Under the pieces are notes generated by a model that was not told the DNA's origin, did not search any database, and worked only from the letters and a program-made list of their open reading frames with translations. Positions 15,258 through 22,925 of a DNA stretch of 49,152 nucleotides are shown piece by piece (the first letter of the stretch is position 1; every line of letters starts with the position of its first letter). This stretch comes from Streptomyces beigongshangae. Its GTDB lineage: Bacteria; Actinomycetota; Actinomycetes; Streptomycetales; Streptomycetaceae. The position numbers and the translations under genes are program-made. The DNA lies in NCBI RefSeq assembly GCF_019710745.1, contig NZ_JAHKJW010000057.1, positions 1-49,152 on the forward strand, in the 5' to 3' direction.

Positions 15258-17567
15258 GTGGAACGACGCATGTCGGTCGCGACGCACTGGGGCAGTTTCG
15301 TCGCGGTGGTCGATTCCGGTCGGCTGGTGCGCATCGAGCCGAGGGAGGACGACCCCGCGCCGTCGCCCATCGGACCCGGAATGGTGACAGCCGCCGACGA
15401 CAGCGCCCGCGTGTTGCGCCCCGCGGTGCGCAGGGGCTGGCTGAACGGCCTGCCGCGTGCGCGCGACACGGCCAGGGGCACGGACGCCTTCGTGGAGGTG
15501 AGCTGGGACGATGCGATCGACCTGGTGAGCGAGGAACTGCGCCGAGTGCGGTCACGGCACGGAGACGGCGCCGTGTTCGGCGGCTCCTACGGCTGGGCTA
15601 GTGCGGGCGCGTTCCACAACGCCCAGGGGCAACTCCACCGGTTCCTGGCGTTGGGCGGGGGATACACCGACTCCCGCAACACGTACAGCACCGCGGCTTT
15701 GGAGGTCGTTCTCCCCCATGTGATCGGCGGAGCTCCGTGGAGCTACCAGTCCCGGATGCCGATGTGGGACGCGATCGCCGAGAACTGTGAACTCGTGGTG
15801 GCGTTCGGAGGGCTGGCCCTCAAGAACAGCCAGATCAACCCCGGCGGACTGGCCAGACACCGAACACAGGACCTGCAGCGCCGGTGCCGGGCGGCCGGGG
15901 TGCGGTTCGTGAACGTCAGCCCCATCCGCAGCGACACCGCCGGCTTCCTCGACGCCGAGTGGCTGCCCGTCATCCCCAACACCGACACCGCCGCGATGCT
16001 CGGCATCGCACACACCATGCTGGTCAACGGCTGGCACGACGAGGACTTCCTCCGCCGTTGCTGCGTCGGGTTCGACCGCTTCGCCTCCTACCTGACCGGC
16101 GAATTCGACGGCGTCGCCAAGGATGCCGCCTGGGCGGCGAGGATCACGGGCACGAGCGGGGACACGCTCACCGAACTGGCTCGCCGCCTGTCCACGCGAC
16201 GTTCGCTCATCATGGTCAACTACGCGATACAACGAGCGGACCACGGTGAACAGCCGATCTGGATGTCGGTCGTGCTGGCCGCCATGGCGGGCTCGATGGG
16301 GCGCCCCGGCTGCGGCTGGGGCGCGGGCTACGCGACGATGGACGCGACCGGCGTCGCCCCGGGCCGGCCCTCCGTGGCGTCGATCCCCCGAATTCCCAAC
16401 CCTGTCGCGGATTTCATCCCCGTCGCACGGATCGCCGACACCCTGCTGCATCCGGGCAGGACCATCGACTACGACGGCCGGCGCCTGACCTTGCCCGAAC
16501 TCCGCCTGATCTACTGGTGCGGAGGAAACCCGTTCCACCACCACCAAGATCTGCACCGCTTGACCCGTGCCTGGCAGGCCCCTGACACGGTGGTGGTTCA
16601 CGAAGCCTGGTGGAACACCACGGCCAAGTTCGCCGACATCGTCCTTCCCGTGGCCACCAGCCTGGAGCGCGACGACTTCGCCGCCGGATTCTCCGACCCC
16701 CACCTCGTCGCGATGCCGAAAGTCCGTGAGCCGGCGGGCGAGTCACGCACCGACCACCACATCTTCACCACCCTGGCCTCCCGGCTCGGATACGAGTGCG
16801 AGTTCACTCAGTCACGCTCCGAGATCGAATGGGTCCGGCACCTCTACGAACGGACGAGGGCCGACCTCGGCGACGACGGGGCCCTGCCGGGCTTCGACGA
16901 CTTCTGGCGAAGCTCCACGGCCGAGCTGCCGGCGCTGAGCGGCCCGTTCCCCGGCAGCTTCGAGGCGCTCCGCGCAGATCCGCGGCGTTTCCCCCTCACG
17001 ACCCCGTCGGGCCGGATCGAGATCTTCTCCGAGGAGATCGACTCGTTCGGCTACGACGACTGCACCGGGCATCCGGCGTGGTTCGAACCAGTGGAGTGGC
17101 TCCGCGCCGGCCTCTCGGACCGGTTCCCGCTGCACTTGATCTCGAATCAGCCCGCCTCACGCCTGCACAGCCAGTACGACAACGGCGACCGCAGCCTCAA
17201 GTCGAAGATCCATGGCCGTGAGCCCGTGACGATCAATCCGCTGGACGCCGCATCCCGTGGCATCGAGAACGGCATGATCGTACGTATCCACAACGACCGC
17301 GGCAGCTGCCTGGCGGGCGCAGTCGTGTCGGACGACGTCATGCCGGGCGTCGTCCAACTGTCCACAGGAGCGTGGTGGGACCCCGCCCGGCCAGGCCGGA
17401 GCGGCACCTTGGACCGCCACGGCAATCCGAACACCCTTACGGCCGACCGAGGGTGCTCGCGCCTGTCCCAGGGGCCGAGCGCCCACAGTGCGCTCGTCGA
17501 GGTCGAGCTCCATGACGGCCCTCCTCCGGAGGTGCTCGCCTTCGCGCCACCCCACCTCGAACACTGA
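15258..17567 (+). CDS. Molybdopterin-dependent oxidoreductase, BisC/TorA/DMSO-reductase type
   Basis: 769-residue catalytic subunit. The start matches cytoplasmic BisC: THWGSFVAVVDSGRLVRIEP. The Mo-binding region GGSYGWASAGAFHNAQ places a Ser where DMSO-reductase family members have their Mo ligand. VNYAIQRADHGEQPIWM, IYWCGGNPFHHHQD and the C-terminal guanylate-dinucleotide domain (SNQPASRLHSQYDNG) follow the family order. There is no twin-arginine signal and no N-terminal 4Fe-4S motif, so it should be cytoplasmic and single-subunit, reducing S- or N-oxides such as biotin or methionine sulfoxide. GTG at 15258 has GAGG 4 nt upstream; ATG 15270 is an alternative. The stop is followed by a hairpin. 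Confidence 0.92.
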   Translation: MERRMSVATHWGSFVAVVDSGRLVRIEPREDDPAPSPIGPGMVTAADDSARVLRPAVRRGWLNGLPRARDTARGTDAFVEVSWDDAIDLVSEELRRVRSRHGDGAVFGGSYGWASAGAFHNAQGQLHRFLALGGGYTDSRNTYSTAALEVVLPHVIGGAPWSYQSRMPMWDAIAENCELVVAFGGLALKNSQINPGGLARHRTQDLQRRCRAAGVRFVNVSPIRSDTAGFLDAEWLPVIPNTDTAAMLGIAHTMLVNGWHDEDFLRRCCVGFDRFASYLTGEFDGVAKDAAWAARITGTSGDTLTELARRLSTRRSLIMVNYAIQRADHGEQPIWMSVVLAAMAGSMGRPGCGWGAGYATMDATGVAPGRPSVASIPRIPNPVADFIPVARIADTLLHPGRTIDYDGRRLTLPELRLIYWCGGNPFHHHQDLHRLTRAWQAPDTVVVHEAWWNTTAKFADIVLPVATSLERDDFAAGFSDPHLVAMPKVREPAGESRTDHHIFTTLASRLGYECEFTQSRSEIEWVRHLYERTRADLGDDGALPGFDDFWRSSTAELPALSGPFPGSFEALRADPRRFPLTTPSGRIEIFSEEIDSFGYDDCTGHPAWFEPVEWLRAGLSDRFPLHLISNQPASRLHSQYDNGDRSLKSKIHGREPVTINPLDAASRGIENGMIVRIHNDRGSCLAGAVVSDDVMPGVVQLSTGAWWDPARPGRSGTLDRHGNPNTLTADRGCSRLSQGPSAHSALVEVELHDGPPPEVLAFAPPHLEH

Positions 17568-17577
17568 CACGCAGCGC

Positions 17578-17597
17578 GCCTGCCCCTTCGGGCAGGC
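17578..17597 (+). terminator. Hairpin after the molybdoenzyme gene
   Basis: gcctgcc (17578-17584) pairs perfectly with ggcaggc (17591-17597) around a 6-nt loop, starting 11 bp after the stop codon. Probable terminator. Confidence 0.6.
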
Positions 17598-17699
17598 CCT
17601 TCCATGTTCGCCGTCGTCAAGCGCGCAACGAGCCGCCCCGGCCACCGGAGGCACCTCCCGTTTTGCGTTTGCGTAATCAGATGAATACCGTACGCAGCC

Positions 17700-18251
17700 A
17701 TGACTGCACTTCAAGACCTCAAGTTCAGCCAGTGGTTCAGGGGCGCCGACGTCGACGGCGACGGGTTCATCACCCAGCAGGACGTCCGCGCGATGAGCGA
17801 GCGCTACATCGCCGCCCGGGACACCGCGCCGGACTCGGTGTCCGCCCGCCGGCTCATCGAGGGAATGGACGCGTTCTGGACGAATGTGATCGCCCCGATG
17901 GACCAGGACGGTGACGGGAAGGTCGATCTGCGGGAGATGACGGAGGGCTTCAGAAACGCCCTCACCGACCCCGCCCTCTATCCGCAGCAGATCGCGCCGG
18001 TCACCGACTGCTTCTTCGACCTCGTTGACCTCAACGCGGACGGCAGGATCGACCAGGCCGAGTTCCAGCAGATGTTCGACTCGGTCGCCGGTGTGCCCGG
18101 CGAGGACTGCGCCACGGTCTTCGCCGCTCTGGACAGGGACGGCTCCGGTGGGCTCGACCGCGCCGAGTTCCACCAGGCCCTCACCGAGTTCTTCTACGGC
18201 AACGACCCGGATGCTCCTGCCAACCACCTCTTCGGCAGGGTCACCGCCTGA
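17700..18251 (+). CDS. Four-EF-hand calcium-binding protein (calerythrin-like)
   Basis: 183-residue soluble protein with four canonical 12-residue loops: DVDGDGFITQQD (17-28), DQDGDGKVDLRE (68-79), DLNADGRIDQAE (110-121) and DRDGSGGLDRAE (145-156). Loop 1 ends in Asp rather than Glu; the other three have the bidentate Glu. This is the architecture of prokaryotic sarcoplasmic-type calcium binders such as calerythrin. Expected role: cytosolic Ca2+ buffering or sensing. No enzymatic domain. It follows the molybdoenzyme by 132 bp with a terminator between, so probably a separate transcript. Confidence 0.93.
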   Translation: MTALQDLKFSQWFRGADVDGDGFITQQDVRAMSERYIAARDTAPDSVSARRLIEGMDAFWTNVIAPMDQDGDGKVDLREMTEGFRNALTDPALYPQQIAPVTDCFFDLVDLNADGRIDQAEFQQMFDSVAGVPGEDCATVFAALDRDGSGGLDRAEFHQALTEFFYGNDPDAPANHLFGRVTA

Positions 18252-18465
18252 CAGCCCGGGATACGCCCCCGTCCACACCACGGCCGCGTGGGCGGGCGGC
18301 GTCGAGGCCCCGGGCCAGGCAGTCCCTGGCGCCGCCCCGGGCGGAGCGAGATCCGGGCCATTCCCGGGCCACCGACTCCGACGAGCTGCCCATAGCCGCC
18401 AAGTGCGCAGGTCAGAGGCATGGATGGCCGCATAGACGCAGGTCAGTGCCTCCAGGTGGGCAACC

Positions 18466-18484
18466 TCATGACGTACGTCCCGAG
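18466..18484. repeat. Right att-like direct repeat
   Basis: tcatgacgtacgtcccgag, identical to 6611-6629. To its left the sequence no longer resembles hipA; to its right lies the hipA stub. Confidence 0.6.
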
Positions 18485-18565
18485 ATCGTCACCCTCGACG
18501 AGTCCCGGCAGCGAGCCGCCCTCACGCAGGGGCGTGATCTAGCGGGTCGCGGTGACTTCCTTGAG
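18466..18565 (-). pseudogene. Decayed 5' end of a hipA-like kinase gene
   Basis: Read on the minus strand, codons align with residues 2-35 of the intact hipA-like protein at 5931-6713 (ITPLREGGSLPGLVEGDD is identical). Nearly all base differences are synonymous, but Tyr10 TAC has become TAG and the start position reads GTA. Similarity stops at the 19-bp core 18466-18484. It must therefore have diverged while functional and decayed only later. Confidence 0.8.
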
Positions 18566-18972
18566 TACCGCCCCAGGTCACCGGGCGTCTTCCGACCGCA
18601 CCGTCCCGACGTGTGCCACGCCGCCGTCGCGGGCACGGCGCCGACCGATCCACGACCGCACGACACGTACGACACGTACGAGGGGGAGCGGCGCCCGGGG
18701 CACCCGGATGCCCGGCCGGGCCACTACGATCACTGTTCGTCGGTCGCGCACGCCCATGGGCCGCGGTTCTCCGCGGGAGCGACCCGTCCGGTGGCACAGG
18801 AAGGGGTGAGTGACACCCTGCTCCGCACGGATCCCGGCCTCGTCAAGAAGTCGCTCGATCTCCGGACCGTCTGAACCAGGCGAGCGGCGGACCCGTACCC
18901 CTGATCAGACAGACGCACTTCCAAGCAAACGCACATCCATACACCTGCACATCCGTGGAAGGGACCGCCACC

Positions 18973-19434
18973 ATGTCCAGTGAATCCATGCAGCCCGCGC
19001 CGATGCTCTGTCGTCGCACCCTCCTGGCGGCGCTGGGCGGGGCCGGTGCCGCCGCCGCGCTGACCGCCTGCGGGGGCTCGGACGACAAGTCGTCCGGTTC
19101 CTCCGATGCCTCGTCCGGCTCCGACGCGTCCTCCGGGGCCACCGGTGGCGCGGCACTGGCCAGGACCACCGACATCCCGGAGGGCGGCGGCAAGATCTTC
19201 GCCGATCGGTCCGTGGTCGTCACGCAGCCGACGACGGGCGAGTTCAAAGCCTTCTCCACCGTGTGCCCGCATCAGAAGCAGCGGGTCAACAGCGTGGAGA
19301 ACGGCCTGATCACCTGCCCCGCCCACGGCAGCCAGTTCAGCGTCACGGACGGCGGCGTCAAGAAGGGGCCCGCCACCAGCGGACTGGCCGAGGCCAGGAT
19401 CAGTGTGAGCGGCGACTCGATCACGCTCGCCTGA
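18973..19434 (+). CDS. Tat-exported Rieske [2Fe-2S] lipoprotein
   Basis: 153 residues. The N-terminus has a twin-arginine signal (CRRTLLAALGG, Arg14-Arg15) ending in a lipobox LTAC with Cys33, so it is probably folded with its cluster, exported by Tat and lipid-anchored. A Ser/Asp/Gly-rich linker follows (34-60). The Rieske domain carries C98-P-H100 and C115-P-A-H118, the four cluster ligands. ATG at 18973 has GGAAGGGA upstream; a GTG six codons earlier is less likely. Such small orphan Rieske proteins are common in Streptomyces; their electron partner is unknown. The 3' end overlaps the convergent isochorismatase-like gene by 14 bp. Confidence 0.92.
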   Translation: MSSESMQPAPMLCRRTLLAALGGAGAAAALTACGGSDDKSSGSSDASSGSDASSGATGGAALARTTDIPEGGGKIFADRSVVVTQPTTGEFKAFSTVCPHQKQRVNSVENGLITCPAHGSQFSVTDGGVKKGPATSGLAEARISVSGDSITLA

Positions 19435-20089
19435 CGGGACGGACGGGGCGGACCGGGCCGGACCGCGCGAGACAGGCCAGCACGTCGTCCGTGGTGGTGA
19501 CGGTCGCCACCAGGGCGAGCGTGTTGCGGATCATCGCGGAGGTGTAGTCCGGGGGCACGCCCGCGATGGCGTCCTTCGGGACCACGGCGGTGTACCCGCG
19601 GTTCACGGCGTCGAACACCGTGTTGGGCACGGCCACGTTGGCGGAGACGCCGGTCACGACGAGCGTGCGGCAGCCCAGGTTGCGCAGCAGCGCGTCGGCG
19701 TCCGTGCCCGCGAGCGGTGACAGACCGTGCAGGCGGCGCACGACGAGGTCCTCCTCGGCGACTTCGACGGGCGGTGCCACACGGACCGCGTCGCTTCCCG
19801 CCAGCTGCCGCACCGGCAGGCGTTCGGCCGCGCGGAAGAGCCGGGCGTTGTGGTTGGCGCCGCGGCCGTCGGGGCGGCGCTCGGCGATCGCGTGCATCAC
19901 CTGCACTCCGCTCCCGTGGGCCGCGGCCACGAGGCGGGCGATCCGGTCCAGCGCACCCGACAGCCGTGCCTCGCGCGCGAGTTCGGGCAGCGCGCTGTCC
20001 GGTCCGACGACACCCCGCTGGCACTCGACGGTCAGCAGCACCGTGGTGGAGGGGTCGAGGAGTTCCCTGAGCTCTTCGTACGACGGCAT
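19421..20089 (-). CDS. Isochorismatase-fold (cysteine hydrolase family) protein lacking the usual triad
   Basis: 222-residue alpha/beta protein of the isochorismatase/nicotinamidase superfamily: VLLTVECQRGVVG at the first strand and VVTGVSANVAVPNT at the cis-peptide/nucleophile loop, with the end PKDAIAGVPPDY. The catalytic Asp, Lys and Cys positions appear to be Glu22, Arg and Ala here. Cysteine hydrolase activity therefore looks absent, although the fold is intact. It may bind a ligand or use another chemistry. Convergent with the Rieske gene, overlapping at the stops. Confidence 0.85.
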   Translation of the reverse strand: MPSYEELRELLDPSTTVLLTVECQRGVVGPDSALPELAREARLSGALDRIARLVAAAHGSGVQVMHAIAERRPDGRGANHNARLFRAAERLPVRQLAGSDAVRVAPPVEVAEEDLVVRRLHGLSPLAGTDADALLRNLGCRTLVVTGVSANVAVPNTVFDAVNRGYTAVVPKDAIAGVPPDYTSAMIRNTLALVATVTTTDDVLACLARSGPVRPVRPVRRA

Positions 20090-20229
20090 GGCTTCCCCTG
20101 TCGCGAGCGGCTGTCCGCCGACGGTGGCAGGCGAGCGTAGCCACCATTGCGTACGGACGGAAGACAGCCGATGATTCGCTGACCCGACGTCAGGCCCGAC
20201 GTCGGAGGACAGCGCGGAAGGGGATCCGT

Positions 20230-20697
20230 ATGACCGCCACGCAGCGCCGGGGGCGAAAGATCATGATGACGCCCGAGGAACTGGACGGGTTCCTGGCCAC
20301 CCAGCGCACCTGCCGCGTGGCGACCGTCTCCGCGGACGGTGCCCCGCACGTCAGCACCTTGTGGTTCGCCTGGGACGGCACATCCCTCTGGCTGTACTCG
20401 ATCACCCGCAGCAAGCGCTGGGCCGACCTGCGCCGAGATCCTCGGGTGGCCGTCGTCGTCGACGCGGGCGAGGAGTACGGCGAGCTGCGGGGCGCCGAGC
20501 TGTCGGGCTCGGTCGAGTTCGTCGGCGAGTTGCCGCGCACGGGTGAACCGTGCGCCGAACTGGAGGCCGTGGAGCGCCTGTTCGCGCGGAAGAACTTCGG
20601 CCTGGAGGAGATGCCGCACGACGGCAGGCACGCCTGGATGCGGCTGACACCGGAGGCGACGGTTTCCTGGGACTTCCGCAAGCTCGCGACGCCGTGA
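20230..20697 (+). CDS. Pyridoxamine 5'-phosphate oxidase-fold protein (PPOX class, possibly F420-dependent)
   Basis: 155 residues forming a split-barrel flavin-binding fold. Motifs: CRVATVSADGAPHVSTLWFAWDG (about 34-56) and SKRWADLRRDPRVAVVVD, where family members bind the cofactor phosphate. These match actinobacterial F420- or FMN-binding reductases of the PPOX class rather than PdxH. ATG at 20230 has GGAAGGGGA upstream. Monocistronic. Substrate unknown. Confidence 0.88.
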   Translation: MTATQRRGRKIMMTPEELDGFLATQRTCRVATVSADGAPHVSTLWFAWDGTSLWLYSITRSKRWADLRRDPRVAVVVDAGEEYGELRGAELSGSVEFVGELPRTGEPCAELEAVERLFARKNFGLEEMPHDGRHAWMRLTPEATVSWDFRKLATP

Positions 20698-20770
20698 GGT
20701 GACGGAGATGCGACGGCGGGCAGGTGACGCCGTGAGGTGACGGGCATGCGGCGGCGGACAGGCGACGCCG
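20688..20770. repeat. 38-bp imperfect direct repeat at the end of the PPOX gene
   Basis: Units begin gacgccgtgag at 20688 and 20726, with a partial third copy at 20764. The first unit includes the gene's stop codon. Spacing is exactly 38 bp in both steps. Confidence 0.75.
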
Positions 20771-20805
20771 CGGGGCGAGGGACGGCGGGAGGGCGGGAGG
20801 GCGGG

Positions 20806-21708
20806 TCACCCGTGCGCCGCGCCCGCCTTCCGCAGCGCGGCCGCCACCGCCCTGATCGACGGACGGCGGTCGGCGTCCGCCCGCCACACGGCGTACACAT
20901 GTCTGGTGACCCGGTGCCGCACCGGGACCGTCCGCACGCCCGCCGGCACCGGACCCCGGCCGAGCCGCGGCGCGACGCACACGCCGAGCCCCGCCGCGAC
21001 CAGCGCGAGCTGTGTGTGGTGCTCCACCGCGCGGTGGGCTATCACCGGCTCGACGCCCTTGCCCCGCAGGGTGAAGAGCAGCCACTCGTGACAGAACTCG
21101 CCCTCCTCCCACGCGATCCACTCGTCGTCGGCGAAGTCTTCGAGGTCCACCTCGGAACGCTCCGCGTGCCGGTGGTCCGCGGGCATCGCCACATCCGTGG
21201 GGTCGTCCAGGAGCGATGCCTTGACCAGCCCTTCGGGCATGGGCAGCGGCTTGTTGTACCAGTCCAGCACGACCGCCAGGTCGATGTCGCCGCGCAGCAC
21301 CCCGGCGACCGCGCCCTCCGGCTCCAGCTCGCGCGAGCGGACGCGCAGTCCGGGATGCTCGGCGCGCAGCGCGGCCAGGGCCGCGGGGAACAGCCCGCGT
21401 GCCGCCGTGGGGAACGCGGACAGCCGCAGCTCCCCCACCACCTGGCCGCGCTGCGCCTCCAGGTCGGACTGGGCGAGCTCCACCTGGGACAGGATGCGCG
21501 CGGCGTGGTCGGCGAGCAGCCGCCCGGCGTCGGTGAGCCGCACCCCCCGCCCGTTCTTCGCGAGCAGTTGCTGTCCCACCTCCCGCTCCAGCTTGGACAT
21601 CTGCTGGGAGACGGCCGACGTCGTCACGTGCAGTCCGTCGGCCGCGCCGCTCACCGAGCCGTGGCGGGCGAGGGCGTCGAGCGTGCGGAGGCGCTCCAGG
21701 TTCAACAT
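20806..21708 (-). CDS. LysR-family transcriptional regulator
   Basis: 300 residues: N-terminal winged HTH (MLNLERLRTLDALARHGSVS, with TTSAVSQQMSKLEREVG as the recognition helix), a linker helix, then a periplasmic-binding-protein-like effector domain. It is divergent from an EamA exporter gene across 74 bp that contain a clear dyad. LysR proteins usually activate a divergent gene in response to a small molecule, so the exporter is the likely target. Confidence 0.94.
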   Translation of the reverse strand: MLNLERLRTLDALARHGSVSGAADGLHVTTSAVSQQMSKLEREVGQQLLAKNGRGVRLTDAGRLLADHAARILSQVELAQSDLEAQRGQVVGELRLSAFPTAARGLFPAALAALRAEHPGLRVRSRELEPEGAVAGVLRGDIDLAVVLDWYNKPLPMPEGLVKASLLDDPTDVAMPADHRHAERSEVDLEDFADDEWIAWEEGEFCHEWLLFTLRGKGVEPVIAHRAVEHHTQLALVAAGLGVCVAPRLGRGPVPAGVRTVPVRHRVTRHVYAVWRADADRRPSIRAVAAALRKAGAAHG

Positions 21709-21718
21709 GTAAGTGATG

Positions 21719-21760
21719 CTACGAGATACCGGACGAAAAATCTCGCTTGTTCTACGAGAT
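21719..21760. promoter_or_regulatory. LysR operator between lysR and the EamA exporter gene
   Basis: CGAGAT (21722-21727) and ATCTCG (21740-21745) form a perfect dyad with a 12-bp spacer. CTACGAGAT at 21719-21727 recurs at 21752-21760, 33 bp (about three helical turns) away on the same strand. A dyad plus a phased third half-site is the classic LysR-type recognition/activation site layout. Confidence 0.65.
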
Positions 21761-21782
21761 CCTCTCGGTCATCGTGAAACGC

Positions 21783-22841
21783 ATGAGCGCCCCGACCGAG
21801 CCCCGCGCATCCCTCCCCACCACACCCGACACCCCGTCCGCTCCACTCCCGGCCGGTCCGCCCCCGGCCGAGGTTCCCGCCCCGGACGTGAGGCCGGCAC
21901 CATCCCGGAGCGGTCCGTCCCGGAGCGGTCCGGTCCGGGTCCCGGCCCCGCGTCCCGCTCTCGACTGGCGCCTGCGCTTCGGCGCCCTCTCCCTCGTCTG
22001 GGGTTTCAGCTTCCTTCTGATCAAGGTGGGCACGAACGGCTACGCGCCCTTCCAGGTGACGCTCGGCCGCCTGTTCTTCGGCACGCTGGTGCTCGTGGCC
22101 GCGATGGCGTGGAAGCGGGAGCGCCTGCCGCGCGGTGCCCGCACCTGGGTCCACCTGGCGGTCGCGGCCCTCCTCCTCAACGCCCTGCCGTTCTCCCTGT
22201 TCGCGTACTCCGAGCTCACGATCCCGTCCACGCTGGCGGGGATCTGCAACGCGACCTCCCCCCTGTGGGGCATGGCCCTGTCGCTGGTCGCCCTCTCCGA
22301 GGACCGGCCCACCCGGCGCCGTGTGGCCGGTCTCGGGATCGGGTTCCTCGGCGTCCTGACGGTGCTGGGCGCCTGGCAGGGCTTCGACGGCCTGGACGGC
22401 CCGGGGACCGCCATGGCCCTGCTGGCCTCGCTCAGCTACCCCGTCGGCTGGATCTACGTCCGCCGGACGCTGGCCGGCTCCGGTCACTCCCACCTGTCGC
22501 TGACCGGCGCCCAGTTGTTGCTCGCGACAGTGCAACTGGCCGTCGTCACCCCGCTGTTCACCACCGTGCCCAGCCGCTTCGCCCTCGCGCCGCTGCTCGC
22601 GGTGATCGCACTGGGTGCCCTCGGCACGGGCTTCGCCGTCCTCATCCAGTACGGCCTGGTCGCCGAGGTCGGCCCGACGACGGCCCAGATGGTCACGTAC
22701 TTCATCCCGGTCATCGCCACCGCCGCGGGTGTCGCGATCCTGGGCGAATCGCTGACCTGGTCGACACCGGTGGGCGCCGTCATCGTGCTGGCGGGCGCGG
22801 CCCTCACCCAGTCCCGGCCCCGGCCCCGCCGGGACGGCTGA
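21783..22841 (+). CDS. EamA/DMT-superfamily exporter
   Basis: 352 residues. The first ~60 are Pro/Ser rich and unstructured. Ten hydrophobic helices in two EamA repeats follow (ALSLVWGFSFLLIKVG..., then ALLASLSYPVGWIYVRRTLAG...). Such proteins export amino acids, nucleosides or other metabolites, or act as permeases of unknown substrates. ATG at 21783 was chosen over the in-frame GTG at 21774 and TTG at 21747, since the earlier ones overlap the operator. Likely controlled by the divergent LysR. Confidence 0.88.
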   Translation: MSAPTEPRASLPTTPDTPSAPLPAGPPPAEVPAPDVRPAPSRSGPSRSGPVRVPAPRPALDWRLRFGALSLVWGFSFLLIKVGTNGYAPFQVTLGRLFFGTLVLVAAMAWKRERLPRGARTWVHLAVAALLLNALPFSLFAYSELTIPSTLAGICNATSPLWGMALSLVALSEDRPTRRRVAGLGIGFLGVLTVLGAWQGFDGLDGPGTAMALLASLSYPVGWIYVRRTLAGSGHSHLSLTGAQLLLATVQLAVVTPLFTTVPSRFALAPLLAVIALGALGTGFAVLIQYGLVAEVGPTTAQMVTYFIPVIATAAGVAILGESLTWSTPVGAVIVLAGAALTQSRPRPRRDG

Positions 22842-22880
22842 GAGGCCGGCCGTCCCGGTCCGGACGGACGGTATCCCCTC

Positions 22881-22904
22881 ACCCCGTCACCCCGTCACCC
22901 CGTC
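22881..22904. repeat. Three tandem ACCCCGTC octamers between convergent genes
   Basis: Three perfect 8-bp units followed by degenerate copies, in the 84-bp gap between the EamA and MocR stop codons. Confidence 0.85.
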
Positions 22905-22925
22905 ACCCCTGACCCCACCACCCCG

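Larger units (their letters stand above)
6611..18484. mobile_element. Putative relic integrative element inserted in the hipA-like gene (~11.9 kb)
   Basis: The segment is bounded by two same-orientation copies of the 5' end of the hipA-like gene with a 19-bp identical core. A decayed tyrosine integrase lies directly next to the left boundary. The content is accessory: drug exporter, redox regulator, ABC exporter, monooxygenase, molybdoenzyme and EF-hand protein. No replication or transfer genes remain. Seen: the repeats and integrase remnant. Inferred: that integration brought a replacement 5' end for hipA, leaving the old 5' end as the stub on the right. Alternative: an independent paralog decayed by chance nearby. 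Confidence 0.6.
18252..18972. other. Long intergenic region with hipA 5' stub
   Basis: 721 bp between the EF-hand and Rieske genes. It contains the decayed hipA-like 5' end (18466-18565) and, at 18806-18874, a 22-codon frame starting GTGAGTGAC behind GAAGGG whose status is uncertain. The rest looks non-coding. The part right of 18565 may be the original upstream region of the hipA-like gene. Confidence 0.5.

Noticed and set aside
7253..18251. A secondary-metabolite biosynthetic cluster (monooxygenase, exporters, regulator, Mo enzyme)
   Set aside because: No core synthase, NRPS/PKS, terpene cyclase or RiPP precursor was found; the genes are individually transcribed, unrelated functions.
18806..18874. 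22-codon ORF starting GTGAGTGAC
   Set aside because: It has a plausible ribosome site but no homology, and length is too small to separate from chance; noted in the region entry only.
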